This document shows, piece by piece, positions 9,519 through 17,713 of a stretch of 38,070 nt of DNA (positions are counted from its first letter, which is position 1; each line of letters opens with the position of its first letter). The DNA comes from Brooklawnia sp937867175 (lineage in GTDB: Bacteria > Actinomycetota > Actinomycetes > Propionibacteriales > Propionibacteriaceae): assembly GCA_036821905.1 (NCBI GenBank), contig DAISIR010000024.1:1-38070 (forward strand). The letters are read 5' to 3'. The notes beneath the pieces are model-generated. The model saw only the letters and a program-made list of their open reading frames with translations, made no database searches and was not told the origin of the DNA. Position numbers and translations under genes: made by a program.

Positions 9519-11009
9519 TCAGTTCTGTGCGGTCGACGATTCGGCCCACTGGCGCAGATCGACCGCCACTGCGTCCAGTTCGGCCAACTGTTCGGCGACC
9601 CGACTGGGTGCAGTGCCGCCACGACCGTCACGCGCCGCCACCGAACCCTCGATGGTGAGCACCTCCAGCACACCGGAGTCCAACTCGGGCGCGATCTGCT
9701 TCAACGCGGACGCGTCCAGTTCTGACAGCTCGAGACCCGCGTGTTCGCAGTATTGAACAGCAGCACCCGCGATGTCGTGGGCACGAGCGAACGGGACACC
9801 ACGACGCACCAGCCAGTCAGCCATGTCGGTTGCCAGCGAGAAGCCGCGCGGGGCAGCCTGCGCCATCCGCTCGACATCGAATCGCAGGGTGGCGACCATG
9901 CCGGCGACCGCCGGCAGCAGGATGTGCAGTTGGTCGACCGAGTCGAAGACCGGCTCCTTGTCCTCCTGCAGATCGCGGTTGTACGCCAGCGGCAAACCCT
10001 TGCAGGTGGCCAGCAGCCCGGCAAGGTTGCCGATCAGCCGACCAGCCTTACCGCGGGCCAACTCTGCGACGTCCGGATTCTTCTTCTGCGGCATGATGCT
10101 CGAACCGGTTGACCAGGCGTCGTCCAACTTTGCGAAGCCGAACTCCGGCGTCACCCAGATGATGACGTCCTCTGCCAGCCGCGACAGATCGACGCCGATC
10201 TGGGCCAGCACATAGCAGGCCTCGGCGACCAGATCGCGGGCTGCGGTGCCGTCGATCGAGTTCGGCACGCTGGACGCGAAACCCAGTTCGGCCGCGACGG
10301 CCTGCGGGTCGAGTCCCAGCGAGGTTCCGGCCAGCGCCGCCGAACCGTAGGGGCTGACAGCAGCCCGATCATCCAGGTCGCTGAGGCGATCGATGTCACG
10401 GAGCAAGGGCCAGGCGTGGGCCAGCAATTGATGGCTGAGAAGTACCGGCTGGGCGACCTGCAGGTGGGTGCGGCCGGGCATGATCACCCCCAAGTGCCGC
10501 TCGGCCTGGTCACGCAGCGCACCCACGACAGTGAGCACGTCGAGTGCCACCAGCCGGATCTCGCGCCGTAGCCAGCGTCGCACCAAGGTGGCGATCTGGT
10601 CGTTGCGGGATCGACCCGCCCGCAACCGGCCGCCGAGTTCAGGGCCGACCCGCTCGATCAGCAACCGCTCCAGCGCCCCGTGCACGTCCTCGTCAGTGGC
10701 TGCGGGGCCGACTCGCCCTGCTGCCACATCGGAGCGCAGTTCGCCCAGCGCTTCCACCATTGCTTGGTGGTCGGCCTCGTCGAGCAGCCCGGCGCGCTGC
10801 AGGGCAGCCGCGTGGGCGATCGAGCCATCCAGGTCGTCCAGCGCCAGCCGCCAATCGAAATGCGTGGAGACCGACAGCGCGAACATCGCGTCCGCGGGGC
10901 CGCCGACGAACCGGCCTCCCCAGAGGAATCCGTCGGCGTGCTGAGCTGGAGGCTGATCTGGGCTGTGCGTCACCGCCCCATCATCGCCCATCCCGTTCGT
11001 GACTCCCAT
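9519..11009 (-). CDS. argH: argininosuccinate lyase
   Basis: A 496-residue enzyme of the fumarase/aspartase superfamily that splits argininosuccinate into arginine and fumarate, the last step of arginine synthesis. WGGRFVGGPADAM lies near the N-terminus, and the superfamily signature GSSIMPQKKNPDVAELARGK is in the second half. The catalytic-loop serine falls within that signature. The start ATG shares one base with the argR stop (TGATG). It is the last gene of the arg operon and is followed directly by an IS110-type remnant. argG, which usually precedes argH in actinobacteria, is absent. Confidence 0.96.
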   Translation of the reverse strand: MGVTNGMGDDGAVTHSPDQPPAQHADGFLWGGRFVGGPADAMFALSVSTHFDWRLALDDLDGSIAHAAALQRAGLLDEADHQAMVEALGELRSDVAAGRVGPAATDEDVHGALERLLIERVGPELGGRLRAGRSRNDQIATLVRRWLRREIRLVALDVLTVVGALRDQAERHLGVIMPGRTHLQVAQPVLLSHQLLAHAWPLLRDIDRLSDLDDRAAVSPYGSAALAGTSLGLDPQAVAAELGFASSVPNSIDGTAARDLVAEACYVLAQIGVDLSRLAEDVIIWVTPEFGFAKLDDAWSTGSSIMPQKKNPDVAELARGKAGRLIGNLAGLLATCKGLPLAYNRDLQEDKEPVFDSVDQLHILLPAVAGMVATLRFDVERMAQAAPRGFSLATDMADWLVRRGVPFARAHDIAGAAVQYCEHAGLELSELDASALKQIAPELDSGVLEVLTIEGSVAARDGRGGTAPSRVAEQLAELDAVAVDLRQWAESSTAQN

Positions 11010-11539
11010 CAGGCCCGTCCCGTCCCGTTGCCGGGGTCGCGGTTCTCGCCGCCCGCCAGGACGCTGAACCAGTCCGCCAGCTCCTGTCCGCCGTCGGGCG
11101 TCCGGGCGATCACCAAGATGGAGTCATCCCCGGCGATGGTGCCCAGGATGGCGGGGTGCGCCACCCGGTCGATGGCGGACGCGAAGTACTGCGCGGCCCC
11201 CGGAGGCGTCTTGAGCAGCCCCAGATTCGCCGAGCCCTGCGCCGAGACGAGCAACTCGGCGCAGATGCGTGCCAGCCGGGCCTCGTGGGCGGCATGGTCG
11301 GAGGCGACCTCGGCGTTCGGTAGCGCGTAGACCAGCGAGCCGTCCGCGCTGCGCACCCGTACCGCACCGATCTCCCACAGATCCTTGCTGAGAGTACCCT
11401 GGCTGACGGTGATGCCCTCGCCGGCCAGCAGGTCGGCCAACTCCGCCTGCGAGCCGACCTCGCGCTGGCGCATCAGGGCGATGATGAGACCCTGCCGGGC
11501 CACCCTTGACGACGTCCTGGCCGGCGCCTCGTCAGTCAT
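11009..11539 (-). CDS. argR: arginine repressor
   Basis: A 176-residue regulator. The N-terminal winged HTH (about 10-75) reads VARQGLIIALMRQREVGSQ and VSQGTLSKDLWEIGAVRVR. The C-terminal oligomerisation and arginine-binding domain ends with GTIAGDDSILVIARTPDGG, containing the conserved GDD that contacts arginine. It acts as an arginine-responsive hexamer on ARG boxes, here probably those at 15817-15850. The ATG at 11539 overlaps the argD stop by 8 nt, so the more upstream in-frame start at 11581 is unlikely. argF, the usual neighbour between argD and argR, is missing. Confidence 0.95.
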   Translation of the reverse strand: MTDEAPARTSSRVARQGLIIALMRQREVGSQAELADLLAGEGITVSQGTLSKDLWEIGAVRVRSADGSLVYALPNAEVASDHAAHEARLARICAELLVSAQGSANLGLLKTPPGAAQYFASAIDRVAHPAILGTIAGDDSILVIARTPDGGQELADWFSVLAGGENRDPGNGTGRA

Positions 11540-12731
11540 TGCCACCCACGGCGTCCAGCGTCCTCGCCAACACTGCCGCAAACTCGTCGATGACCTCGGT
11601 GGTGACGATCAGTGGCGGAGCAAGTCGCAGCAGGGCAGGGCGTGGCGCGTTGATGATCCAGCCGGCGTCCAAGATGGCGTCCGCGACCTGCGGGGCAATC
11701 TCGGAGGCGATCTCGATGCCGCGCAGCAGACCGCGACCGCGAACCCCCAGTACCTGCCGATGCCCCAGCCCGAGCACGGCGCCCGACAGGTACTCCCCCA
11801 TCGACCGGCTGCGCTCCAGCAGGCCGTCGGCCTCGATGACATCGAGCACGGCCAGCCCCGCCGCCGCCGCGACCGGGTTTCCGCCGAAGGTACTGCCATG
11901 GCTGCTTGGTGTGAACAGCTCGCCAGCCGGGCCGATGGCCAGGCAGGCACCGATCGGGACGCCGTTGCCCAGCCCCTTGGCCACCGTGATCAGGTCGGGC
12001 TCCAGTCCGTCAGCGACCGAGGTGAGCCACTCGCCGCAACGACCGATGCCGGTCTGCACCTCGTCCACCCACAGCAGCGCGCCATGCTGACGGGTCACCG
12101 CACGAACCTGGGCCAGGTAGCCGTCAGGCGGCACGACCACCCCGCTCTCGCCCTGGATGGTTTCCAGGACGACCGCCGCAGTGCTGTCGTCCACCGCTGC
12201 CGCCAAGGCCTCGGCATCGCCGAAGGGCACGAAGGTGACATCTCCGGGGAGCGGCTCGAAGGGTTCGCGGTACTTGGCGGTCGAGGTGAGCGCCAGTGAA
12301 CCCATCGTCCGGCCGTGGAACGACCCCTCCATGGCGACCAGCTTGGTTCGTCCGGTCAGCCTGGTGGCCTTGAAAGCTGCCTCGTTGGCCTCGGTGCCCG
12401 AATTGCCGAGATAGACCCGCGCTGCCTTGGCCGGGTCACCCCCGGTGGCCAGCGCCGCCAGCCGCTCGGCGAGCGCGATCTGCGGCGGCGACGCGAAGAG
12501 GTTGCTGGTGTGGCCCAGGGTGGCGAGCTGGTCGGCCACCGCCGACACCACAGCTGGGTGGGCCTGCCCCAGGCCGGTGACCGCGATGCCGCTGAACATA
12601 TCGGTGTACTTGTTACCGTCCGCGTCCCACAGGTATACCCCCTCGCCGCGCACGAAGACCCGCTTCGGCAGCCCGAAGTTGTGCATCATGGTGGCGTCGT
12701 AGCGGTTGACCCAATCGTGCTGGTTGGTCAT
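11532..12731 (-). CDS. argD: acetylornithine aminotransferase
   Basis: A 399-residue PLP enzyme, class III aminotransferase, converting N-acetylglutamate semialdehyde to N-acetylornithine. NSGTEANEAAFKATR binds the cofactor phosphate, LLWVDEVQTGIGRCGEW carries the aspartate that contacts the PLP ring nitrogen, and the Schiff-base lysine is in TVAKGLGNGVPIGA. STFGGNPVAAAAGLAVLD follows. Length is normal for ArgD. The ATG at 12731 overlaps the argB stop (ATGA). Confidence 0.96.
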   Translation of the reverse strand: MTNQHDWVNRYDATMMHNFGLPKRVFVRGEGVYLWDADGNKYTDMFSGIAVTGLGQAHPAVVSAVADQLATLGHTSNLFASPPQIALAERLAALATGGDPAKAARVYLGNSGTEANEAAFKATRLTGRTKLVAMEGSFHGRTMGSLALTSTAKYREPFEPLPGDVTFVPFGDAEALAAAVDDSTAAVVLETIQGESGVVVPPDGYLAQVRAVTRQHGALLWVDEVQTGIGRCGEWLTSVADGLEPDLITVAKGLGNGVPIGACLAIGPAGELFTPSSHGSTFGGNPVAAAAGLAVLDVIEADGLLERSRSMGEYLSGAVLGLGHRQVLGVRGRGLLRGIEIASEIAPQVADAILDAGWIINAPRPALLRLAPPLIVTTEVIDEFAAVLARTLDAVGGND

Positions 12732-13636
12732 CGTCCCTCCTGCGGTTCGTTGATGATCATGGTGCCGGCACCCTCATTGGTGAAGATCTCGAGCAACAGG
12801 GCGTGCTTGACTCGGCCGTCGATGATGGTGGCCCGGTCGACGCCACCCTCGACCGCTCGCAGGCAGGCCTCCATCTTGGGACGCATCCCGGACGCCAGGC
12901 TGGGCAGCAGCGCACGCACCTCGGGCGGGGTGATCTGGGTGATCACCTCTTCCGAGTTCGGCCAGTCGGCGTAGAGCCCAGCCACGTCGGTGAGCATCAC
13001 CAGGCGTTCGGCGTTCAGCGCCACGGCCAGGGCGGCCGCCGCGGTGTCGGCGTTGACGTTGTAGATCAGGTCGTCAGGGCCAGGGGCGACGGTGGCGACC
13101 ACAGGCACGCGGCCGGCCTCGATCAGGTCGAGTACCGCTGCCGGGTTGACCGATGCCACGTCGCCCACCTGGCCGAGGTCGACCTCCTCGCCGTCCACCT
13201 CGATCAGCTTCGGTACGGCGGTGAACAGGCCGGCGTCCTCACCGGAGAGCCCGACGGCGAAGGGGGCGTAGCGGTTGATCAGGTTGACCAGTTCCCGGCC
13301 GACTTGGCCGACCAGAACCATCCGGACCACGTCCATTGCTTCGGGGCTGGTGACCCGCAGCCCGCCACGGAACTCGGACTGAATGTCGAGGCGACCCAGC
13401 ATCGAGCTGATCTGCGGCCCGCCGCCGTGCACCACCACCGGTTTCACCCCGGCCCGCCGCAGGAAAACGATGTCTTGAGCGAAGGCCAACTTCAGTTCGT
13501 CGTCGATCATGGCGTTGCCGCCGTACTTGATCACCACGATCTTGCCTGCGTACTGCATAAGCCAGGGCAGCGCCTCAATGAGTGTGCCGGCTTTGGCCAC
13601 AAGTTCGGCCTCCTTGTATACCCGCTGCTCAGCCAT
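12728..13636 (-). CDS. argB: acetylglutamate kinase
   Basis: A 302-residue amino acid kinase that phosphorylates N-acetylglutamate. IVVIKYGGNAMID forms the nucleotide loop, VVVHGGGPQISSML the substrate loop, and YNVNADTAAAALAVALNAERL the second nucleotide site. The N-terminal extension of about 25 residues is of the kind seen in arginine-inhibited hexameric enzymes, suggesting feedback control. The start at 13636 (MAEQRV) shares a base with the argJ stop (TGATG); the longer frame upstream to 13741 is inside argJ. Confidence 0.96.
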   Translation of the reverse strand: MAEQRVYKEAELVAKAGTLIEALPWLMQYAGKIVVIKYGGNAMIDDELKLAFAQDIVFLRRAGVKPVVVHGGGPQISSMLGRLDIQSEFRGGLRVTSPEAMDVVRMVLVGQVGRELVNLINRYAPFAVGLSGEDAGLFTAVPKLIEVDGEEVDLGQVGDVASVNPAAVLDLIEAGRVPVVATVAPGPDDLIYNVNADTAAAALAVALNAERLVMLTDVAGLYADWPNSEEVITQITPPEVRALLPSLASGMRPKMEACLRAVEGGVDRATIIDGRVKHALLLEIFTNEGAGTMIINEPQEGR

Positions 13637-14790
13637 CAGGAGCTGTACTCCGCGTTCTCTTTGACGTAGTCGTAGGTCAAGTCGTTGGTCCAGATCGTCG
13701 CTGCGGCCCCGCCGGCATGCAGGTCGACCAGCACGTGGCATTCGCGTGCGCTGAGGTCGACCAGTGCGCGGTCCTGGCCCACCCCGCCGCCACGGCAGAC
13801 CTGGATGCCGTTGATGCTGACGTCAAGTTGGTCTGGGTCGAAGGTTGCCCGGGTCACCCCGATCGCCGACAGCACCCGTCCCCAGTTGGGGTCGTTGCCG
13901 AAGATCGCGCACTTGAACAGGTTGCTGCGTCCGATGGAGCGGGCCACTTCGAGCGCCTCGTCCTCGCTGGCGGCGTTGACGATCTCGATGGCGATGTCGT
14001 GGGAGGCACCCTCGGCGTCCGCGATCAGTTGCCGGGCGAGGCTCCAACAGACCTTCGCCAGATTCGTAGTGAACTCGCCTGGGTCGGGGGCGAAGCCGGA
14101 CGCGCCGCTGGCCAGCAGCAGGACGGTGTCGTTGGTCGACATGCAGCCGTCGGAGTCGATGCGGTCGAAGGTCAGGGCGGTGGCCTGTTCGAGGCTTGCC
14201 TGCAGCGTCGGCGAGTCGACGACCGCGTCGGTGGTGAGAACCACCAGCATGGTGGCCAACGCGGGAGCCAGCATCCCGGCGCCCTTGGCCATACCCCCGA
14301 TCGTGTAGCCGCCGGCCCCCTGGACGGACGCCTGCTTGGGCACCGTATCGGTGGTCATGATGGCGCGCGCCGCATCATCACCACCGGCGTCCGCCAAGAC
14401 CAGATGGGCTTGGTCGACACCGGCCAGCAGTGCTTCCATCGGAAGTCGGACCCCGATCAGCCCGGTCGAGCAGACCCCGACCGCTTCCGGATCACAGCCG
14501 ACCGCCGACGCAACTCGATGGGCGGTGGCGACGGTGTCCTGGTAGCCCGGGCGTCCGGTACAGGCATTGGCGCCGCCAGAGTTCAGCACGACTGCCTGCA
14601 AGCGACCGTCGGCGACCGCCTGCCGCGACCAGGCCACGGGGGCCGCGAAGACGCGGTTCGAGGTGAAGACGCCGGCCGCATCAAAACGTGGGCCTTGGTT
14701 GACCACCAGCGCCAGGTCCAGCCGTCCGCTGGCCTTGATGCCGGCCGCGACGCCGGCGGCCCGGAAGCCCTGCGCTGCAGTGATGCTCAC
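13636..14790 (-). CDS. argJ: glutamate N-acetyltransferase / amino-acid N-acetyltransferase
   Basis: A 384-residue bifunctional enzyme that transfers the acetyl group from N-acetylornithine to glutamate, recycling it. Depending on species it can also use acetyl-CoA. The precursor cleaves itself at the conserved site MAKGAGMLAPALATML, where Thr180 becomes the N-terminal nucleophile of the beta chain. The oxyanion-hole segment around CSTGLIG is at 107-113. It starts at GTG 14790, overlapping the argC stop by 3 bases (GTGA). Its presence means the operon encodes the cyclic pathway, so no argE is needed. Confidence 0.96.
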   Translation of the reverse strand: MSITAAQGFRAAGVAAGIKASGRLDLALVVNQGPRFDAAGVFTSNRVFAAPVAWSRQAVADGRLQAVVLNSGGANACTGRPGYQDTVATAHRVASAVGCDPEAVGVCSTGLIGVRLPMEALLAGVDQAHLVLADAGGDDAARAIMTTDTVPKQASVQGAGGYTIGGMAKGAGMLAPALATMLVVLTTDAVVDSPTLQASLEQATALTFDRIDSDGCMSTNDTVLLLASGASGFAPDPGEFTTNLAKVCWSLARQLIADAEGASHDIAIEIVNAASEDEALEVARSIGRSNLFKCAIFGNDPNWGRVLSAIGVTRATFDPDQLDVSINGIQVCRGGGVGQDRALVDLSARECHVLVDLHAGGAAATIWTNDLTYDYVKENAEYSS

Positions 14791-15815
14791 GGCGCCACCC
14801 CGATCGTGGACAGGCCAGTGGTCTCCGGCAGGCCGAGCGCCAGGTTCATCGACTGGATGGCGCCCCCGGCGGTGCCCTTGGTCAGGTTGTCCAGCGTGCC
14901 GACCGCAACCAGCCGTCCGGCGGACTCATCCACCGTCACCTGCACCTGGAAGCCGTTGCTACCCAGCACCGACTTCGACGCCGGCCATCGGCCAGCGGGC
15001 AGCACAGTGCAGAACGGCTCGTCTGCATAGGCGGCCAGGTATGCCTGCTGCACCGTGGCGGCGTCATGGCCGCTGATCGGGGCGGTGACCACGGCGAGGA
15101 TGCCGCGCGACATCGGTGCGAGCATCGGGGTGAAACTGACGGTCGGTGCGACCGCGCCCAGCCGTGCCATGTTCTGCAAGATCTCGGGAACGTGCCGGTG
15201 CACTCCGCCGACGCCGTAGGCGCTGATGGAGTTGATCAGTTCGCTGCCCAGCAGATGCGGTTTGGCCGACTTGCCCGCTCCGGAAGTGCCGGACGCCGCC
15301 GCGACAGTCACATCGTGCCCGGTGATCAACCCGGAGATCAGCGCCGGCAGCAGCGACAGCGTGACCGTGGTCGGGTAACAGCCCGGCACCGCGATGCGGT
15401 TGGCCCCGATCAGTTCACGGCGGGCACCAGGCAACTCGGGCAGGCCGTAGGGCCAGGTGCCGGCGTGCTCGGAGCCGTAGAATTTGTGCCACTGTTCAGC
15501 ATCGCTGAGCCGGAAATCCGCGCCACAGTCGATGACCAGCACATCGTCGGCCAACTCGGCAGCGACCCTGGCCGATGCACCATGCGGGAGTGCGAGGAAA
15601 ACGACATCATGACCGGAAAGGTTGTCGGTGGTGGTGTCGACGACGTCCCGGTCGGCCAGGTGGGGCAGGTTCGGCAGGTGGGCGCCGAGCTTCGTCCCAG
15701 CATTGGAGTGCGCGGTCAAAGCGCCGATGCTGATCTCGGGATGGCCGGCGGCCAGCCGCACGATCTCCCCGCCCGCGTAACCGGTGCACCCAGCCACCGC
15801 TATCGAATAGGTCAT
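14787..15815 (-). CDS. argC: N-acetyl-gamma-glutamyl-phosphate reductase
   Basis: A 342-residue NADPH-dependent reductase. The nucleotide-binding motif is VAGCTGYAGGEIVRL near the N-terminus, the catalytic Cys146 is in NRIAVPGCYPTT, and SGAGKSAK and HRHVPEI follow. The chosen start is ATG 15815 (MTYSIAV); a TTG at 15839 would add eight residues but lies inside the regulatory repeat. There is no ribosome binding site before 15815, and a possible -10 ends 6 nt upstream, suggesting a leaderless message. It is the first gene of the arg operon. Confidence 0.95.
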   Translation of the reverse strand: MTYSIAVAGCTGYAGGEIVRLAAGHPEISIGALTAHSNAGTKLGAHLPNLPHLADRDVVDTTTDNLSGHDVVFLALPHGASARVAAELADDVLVIDCGADFRLSDAEQWHKFYGSEHAGTWPYGLPELPGARRELIGANRIAVPGCYPTTVTLSLLPALISGLITGHDVTVAAASGTSGAGKSAKPHLLGSELINSISAYGVGGVHRHVPEILQNMARLGAVAPTVSFTPMLAPMSRGILAVVTAPISGHDAATVQQAYLAAYADEPFCTVLPAGRWPASKSVLGSNGFQVQVTVDESAGRLVAVGTLDNLTKGTAGGAIQSMNLALGLPETTGLSTIGVAP

Positions 15816-15816
15816 A

Positions 15817-15850
15817 GCATAACTATGCCGCGTCCCCAATAGTTATGCAA
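15817..15850 (-). promoter_or_regulatory. paired ARG-box-like repeats with argC promoter
   Basis: Two related half-palindromic sites are seen: GCATAACTATGC (15817-15828) and, on the minus strand, TTGCATAACTATT (15838-15850). The decamer GCATAACTAT and its complement form perfect inverted arms. The centres are about 20 bp apart, as expected for an ArgR hexamer on tandem ARG boxes. A possible promoter is embedded: -35 TTGCAT (15845-15850), 17-nt spacer, -10 CATAGT (15822-15827). The upstream site includes the stop codon of the TetR-type gene. Confidence 0.6.
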
Positions 15851-16403
15851 ACTCCCGAAATGTTCCGGCGCCCTTCACCACCAGCTGTAGGCCAAGCTCG
15901 AATCCCGCATCGTCCAGCGCCTCGGCAGGAGCGGCCAGCACCCCCACGCGGAGCAGGTTCTGCCGGGTCTGCTCCTGCATCACATGACCCAAGATGAAGT
16001 GCGTGGCCGCCCGGGCCGCACGCTGCGCGTCCAGCTGCGGCCAACCCGCCGACCGGAAGATCTGTGCCGCCGGGCCGTCGGGGCCACGCTCCCCCAGCCC
16101 GACGGCCAATGTCGCCGCCACCAGTTCTGCTGCGTCCCGATGACCGAGCAGGACGCAACGCAGGTCGCGCGCCCAACTGGCCAACGAGTGCCCGAACTCG
16201 CAGCTGGGCGGCTCAGCCAAGGCGGTCAGGATCACGTCCGAGACCGCAGCCAGCAGCGTCTGCTTGTTGTCGAAATGCCAGTAGATGGTGGCGGCCTGGA
16301 CCCCCACGGCGTCGCCGATTCGGCGCATCGACAGGTCGGCGAGACCGTACTCATCGAGGATCCCGAGGGCGGCCGCAACGATGACTCCCCGATTGACTGC
16401 CAC
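15843..16403 (-). CDS. TetR-type transcriptional regulator
   Basis: A 186-residue regulator. The N-terminal HTH (about 5-50) reads IVAAALGILDEYGLADLSMRR, then VGVQAATIYWHFDNKQTLLAAV. The rest is helical and resembles the TetR_C class, with RDLRCVLLGHRDAAELVA and THFILGHVMQEQTR. The ligand is unknown. It starts at GTG 16403, 83 bp from the divergent alaA-type gene, and probably controls that gene or itself. Its stop codon TAA lies within the ARG-box region of argC, so it reads toward the arg operon but is likely a separate unit. Confidence 0.85.
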   Translation of the reverse strand: MAVNRGVIVAAALGILDEYGLADLSMRRIGDAVGVQAATIYWHFDNKQTLLAAVSDVILTALAEPPSCEFGHSLASWARDLRCVLLGHRDAAELVAATLAVGLGERGPDGPAAQIFRSAGWPQLDAQRAARAATHFILGHVMQEQTRQNLLRVGVLAAPAEALDDAGFELGLQLVVKGAGTFREFA

Positions 16404-16433
16404 ATGCCGACGATACCGCCGCTTCGCACAGAC

Positions 16434-16445
16434 AAGTATTCTTGG
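16434..16445 (+). promoter_or_regulatory. possible operator and -10 for the aminotransferase gene
   Basis: CAAGTATTCTTG is a short inverted repeat (CAAG-n4-CTTG) that overlaps a -10 candidate TATTCT (16437-16442). It lies between the divergent TetR-type gene and the aminotransferase, a plausible binding site for the regulator. No clear -35 is visible. Confidence 0.35.
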
Positions 16446-16486
16446 GGAGTCGCATCAGGCAGAGGCGACGCTGGAAAGGTGGAGAG

Positions 16487-17701
16487 ATGTCGAAGTACCA
16501 GCAGGCGACCCGACTGCAGGGCGTGCACTACGACGTGCGCGGCCGCAACATGGTCGAAGCGCAGCGCATGGTGGCCGAAGGGCAACGCGTGCTGCACCTG
16601 AACATCGGCAACCTCGCCACCTTCGGCTTCTCCGCCCCCGAGTCGATGGTCCGCAGCGTGGTCGCCCACATGAGCGAATCGGACGGATACGCCGACGCCC
16701 GCGGCCTCTACTCCGCTCGCACCGCGGTGGCGAACTACTACCAGACACACGGCTTGGACGTCGATGTCCCCCAAGTCCTGATCGGCAACGGCGTCAGCGA
16801 GTTGATCTCGATGGTCTTGCAGGCAATGACCAACATCGGCGACGAAATCCTGATCCCGGCACCCGACTATCCACTGTGGACCGCCCAGACGAACCTGTCG
16901 AGTGGGCGGGCGGTGCACTACCTGTGCGATGAGTCGAACGGCTGGCAGCCCGATATCGCTGACATCAAGGCCAAGATCACCCCGCGCACCAGGGCCCTGG
17001 TCATCATCAACCCCAACAACCCCACAGGGGCGGTCTACTCACGTGCCCTGCTGCAAGAGATGATCGATCTGGCACGAGAGCACGAACTGATCGTGCTCGC
17101 CGACGAGATCTACGAGAAGATCATCTACTCGGGCGAGCACGTGCACGCCGCCAGCCTGACCGGCGATGACGTGCTCTGCTTCACATTCTCGGGTCTGTCG
17201 AAGGCCTACCGCGCGTGCGGCTGGCGTGCCGGTTGGCTGGTAGCCACCGGGCCGTTGGACGCCGCGTCCAATCTGCTGGAAGGGCTGCAACTGCTGGCAA
17301 ACATGCGGATGTGCGCCAACGTGCCTGCCCAGCACGCCATCCAGACAGCGCTGGGCGGCTACCAGTCGATCGACGAAATGGTCAAGCCGGGCGGTCGCTT
17401 CCACGACCAGTTGGCTCTTGCCTACCACCTGCTCAACCAGATCGAGGGCATCAGCTGTGAGCCGGCACAGGGCGCGCTGTACCTGTTCCCGCGGCTCAAC
17501 AACGAGTTGTTCGACATCGACGACGACGAGGAGTGGGCGCTCGGTCTGCTCAGGTCGAAGAAGATCCTGATCAGCCACGGCCGCGGCTTCAACTGGCCGC
17601 ACCCCGACCACTTCCGACTGGTCGCGCTGCCCGAGGAGGCGGTGCTGCGGGAGGCCATCGGACGCATCGCCGAGTACTGCGACGAAACTCGCATCGCCTG
17701 A
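16487..17701 (+). CDS. alaA: alanine aminotransferase (glutamate-pyruvate), AlaA type
   Basis: A 404-residue class I/II PLP aminotransferase very close in sequence to enterobacterial AlaA across its length. Shared stretches include VLHLNIGN near the N-terminus, IGNGVSELI, PAPDYPLWTA, VIINPNNPTGAVYSR, CANVPAQHAIQTALGGYQS and FNWPHPDHFRLV. The Schiff-base lysine is in TFSGLSKAYR, and DEIYEKI carries the ring-nitrogen aspartate. It likely interconverts pyruvate and alanine with glutamate as donor. The start ATG 16487 follows a purine-rich ribosome binding site (AAAGGTGGAG, 16475-16484); an upstream in-frame codon at 16442 lacks one. It is convergent with pheT, 12 bp away. Confidence 0.9.
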   Translation: MSKYQQATRLQGVHYDVRGRNMVEAQRMVAEGQRVLHLNIGNLATFGFSAPESMVRSVVAHMSESDGYADARGLYSARTAVANYYQTHGLDVDVPQVLIGNGVSELISMVLQAMTNIGDEILIPAPDYPLWTAQTNLSSGRAVHYLCDESNGWQPDIADIKAKITPRTRALVIINPNNPTGAVYSRALLQEMIDLAREHELIVLADEIYEKIIYSGEHVHAASLTGDDVLCFTFSGLSKAYRACGWRAGWLVATGPLDAASNLLEGLQLLANMRMCANVPAQHAIQTALGGYQSIDEMVKPGGRFHDQLALAYHLLNQIEGISCEPAQGALYLFPRLNNELFDIDDDEEWALGLLRSKKILISHGRGFNWPHPDHFRLVALPEEAVLREAIGRIAEYCDETRIA

Positions 17702-17713
17702 CCGGCTAGACGA

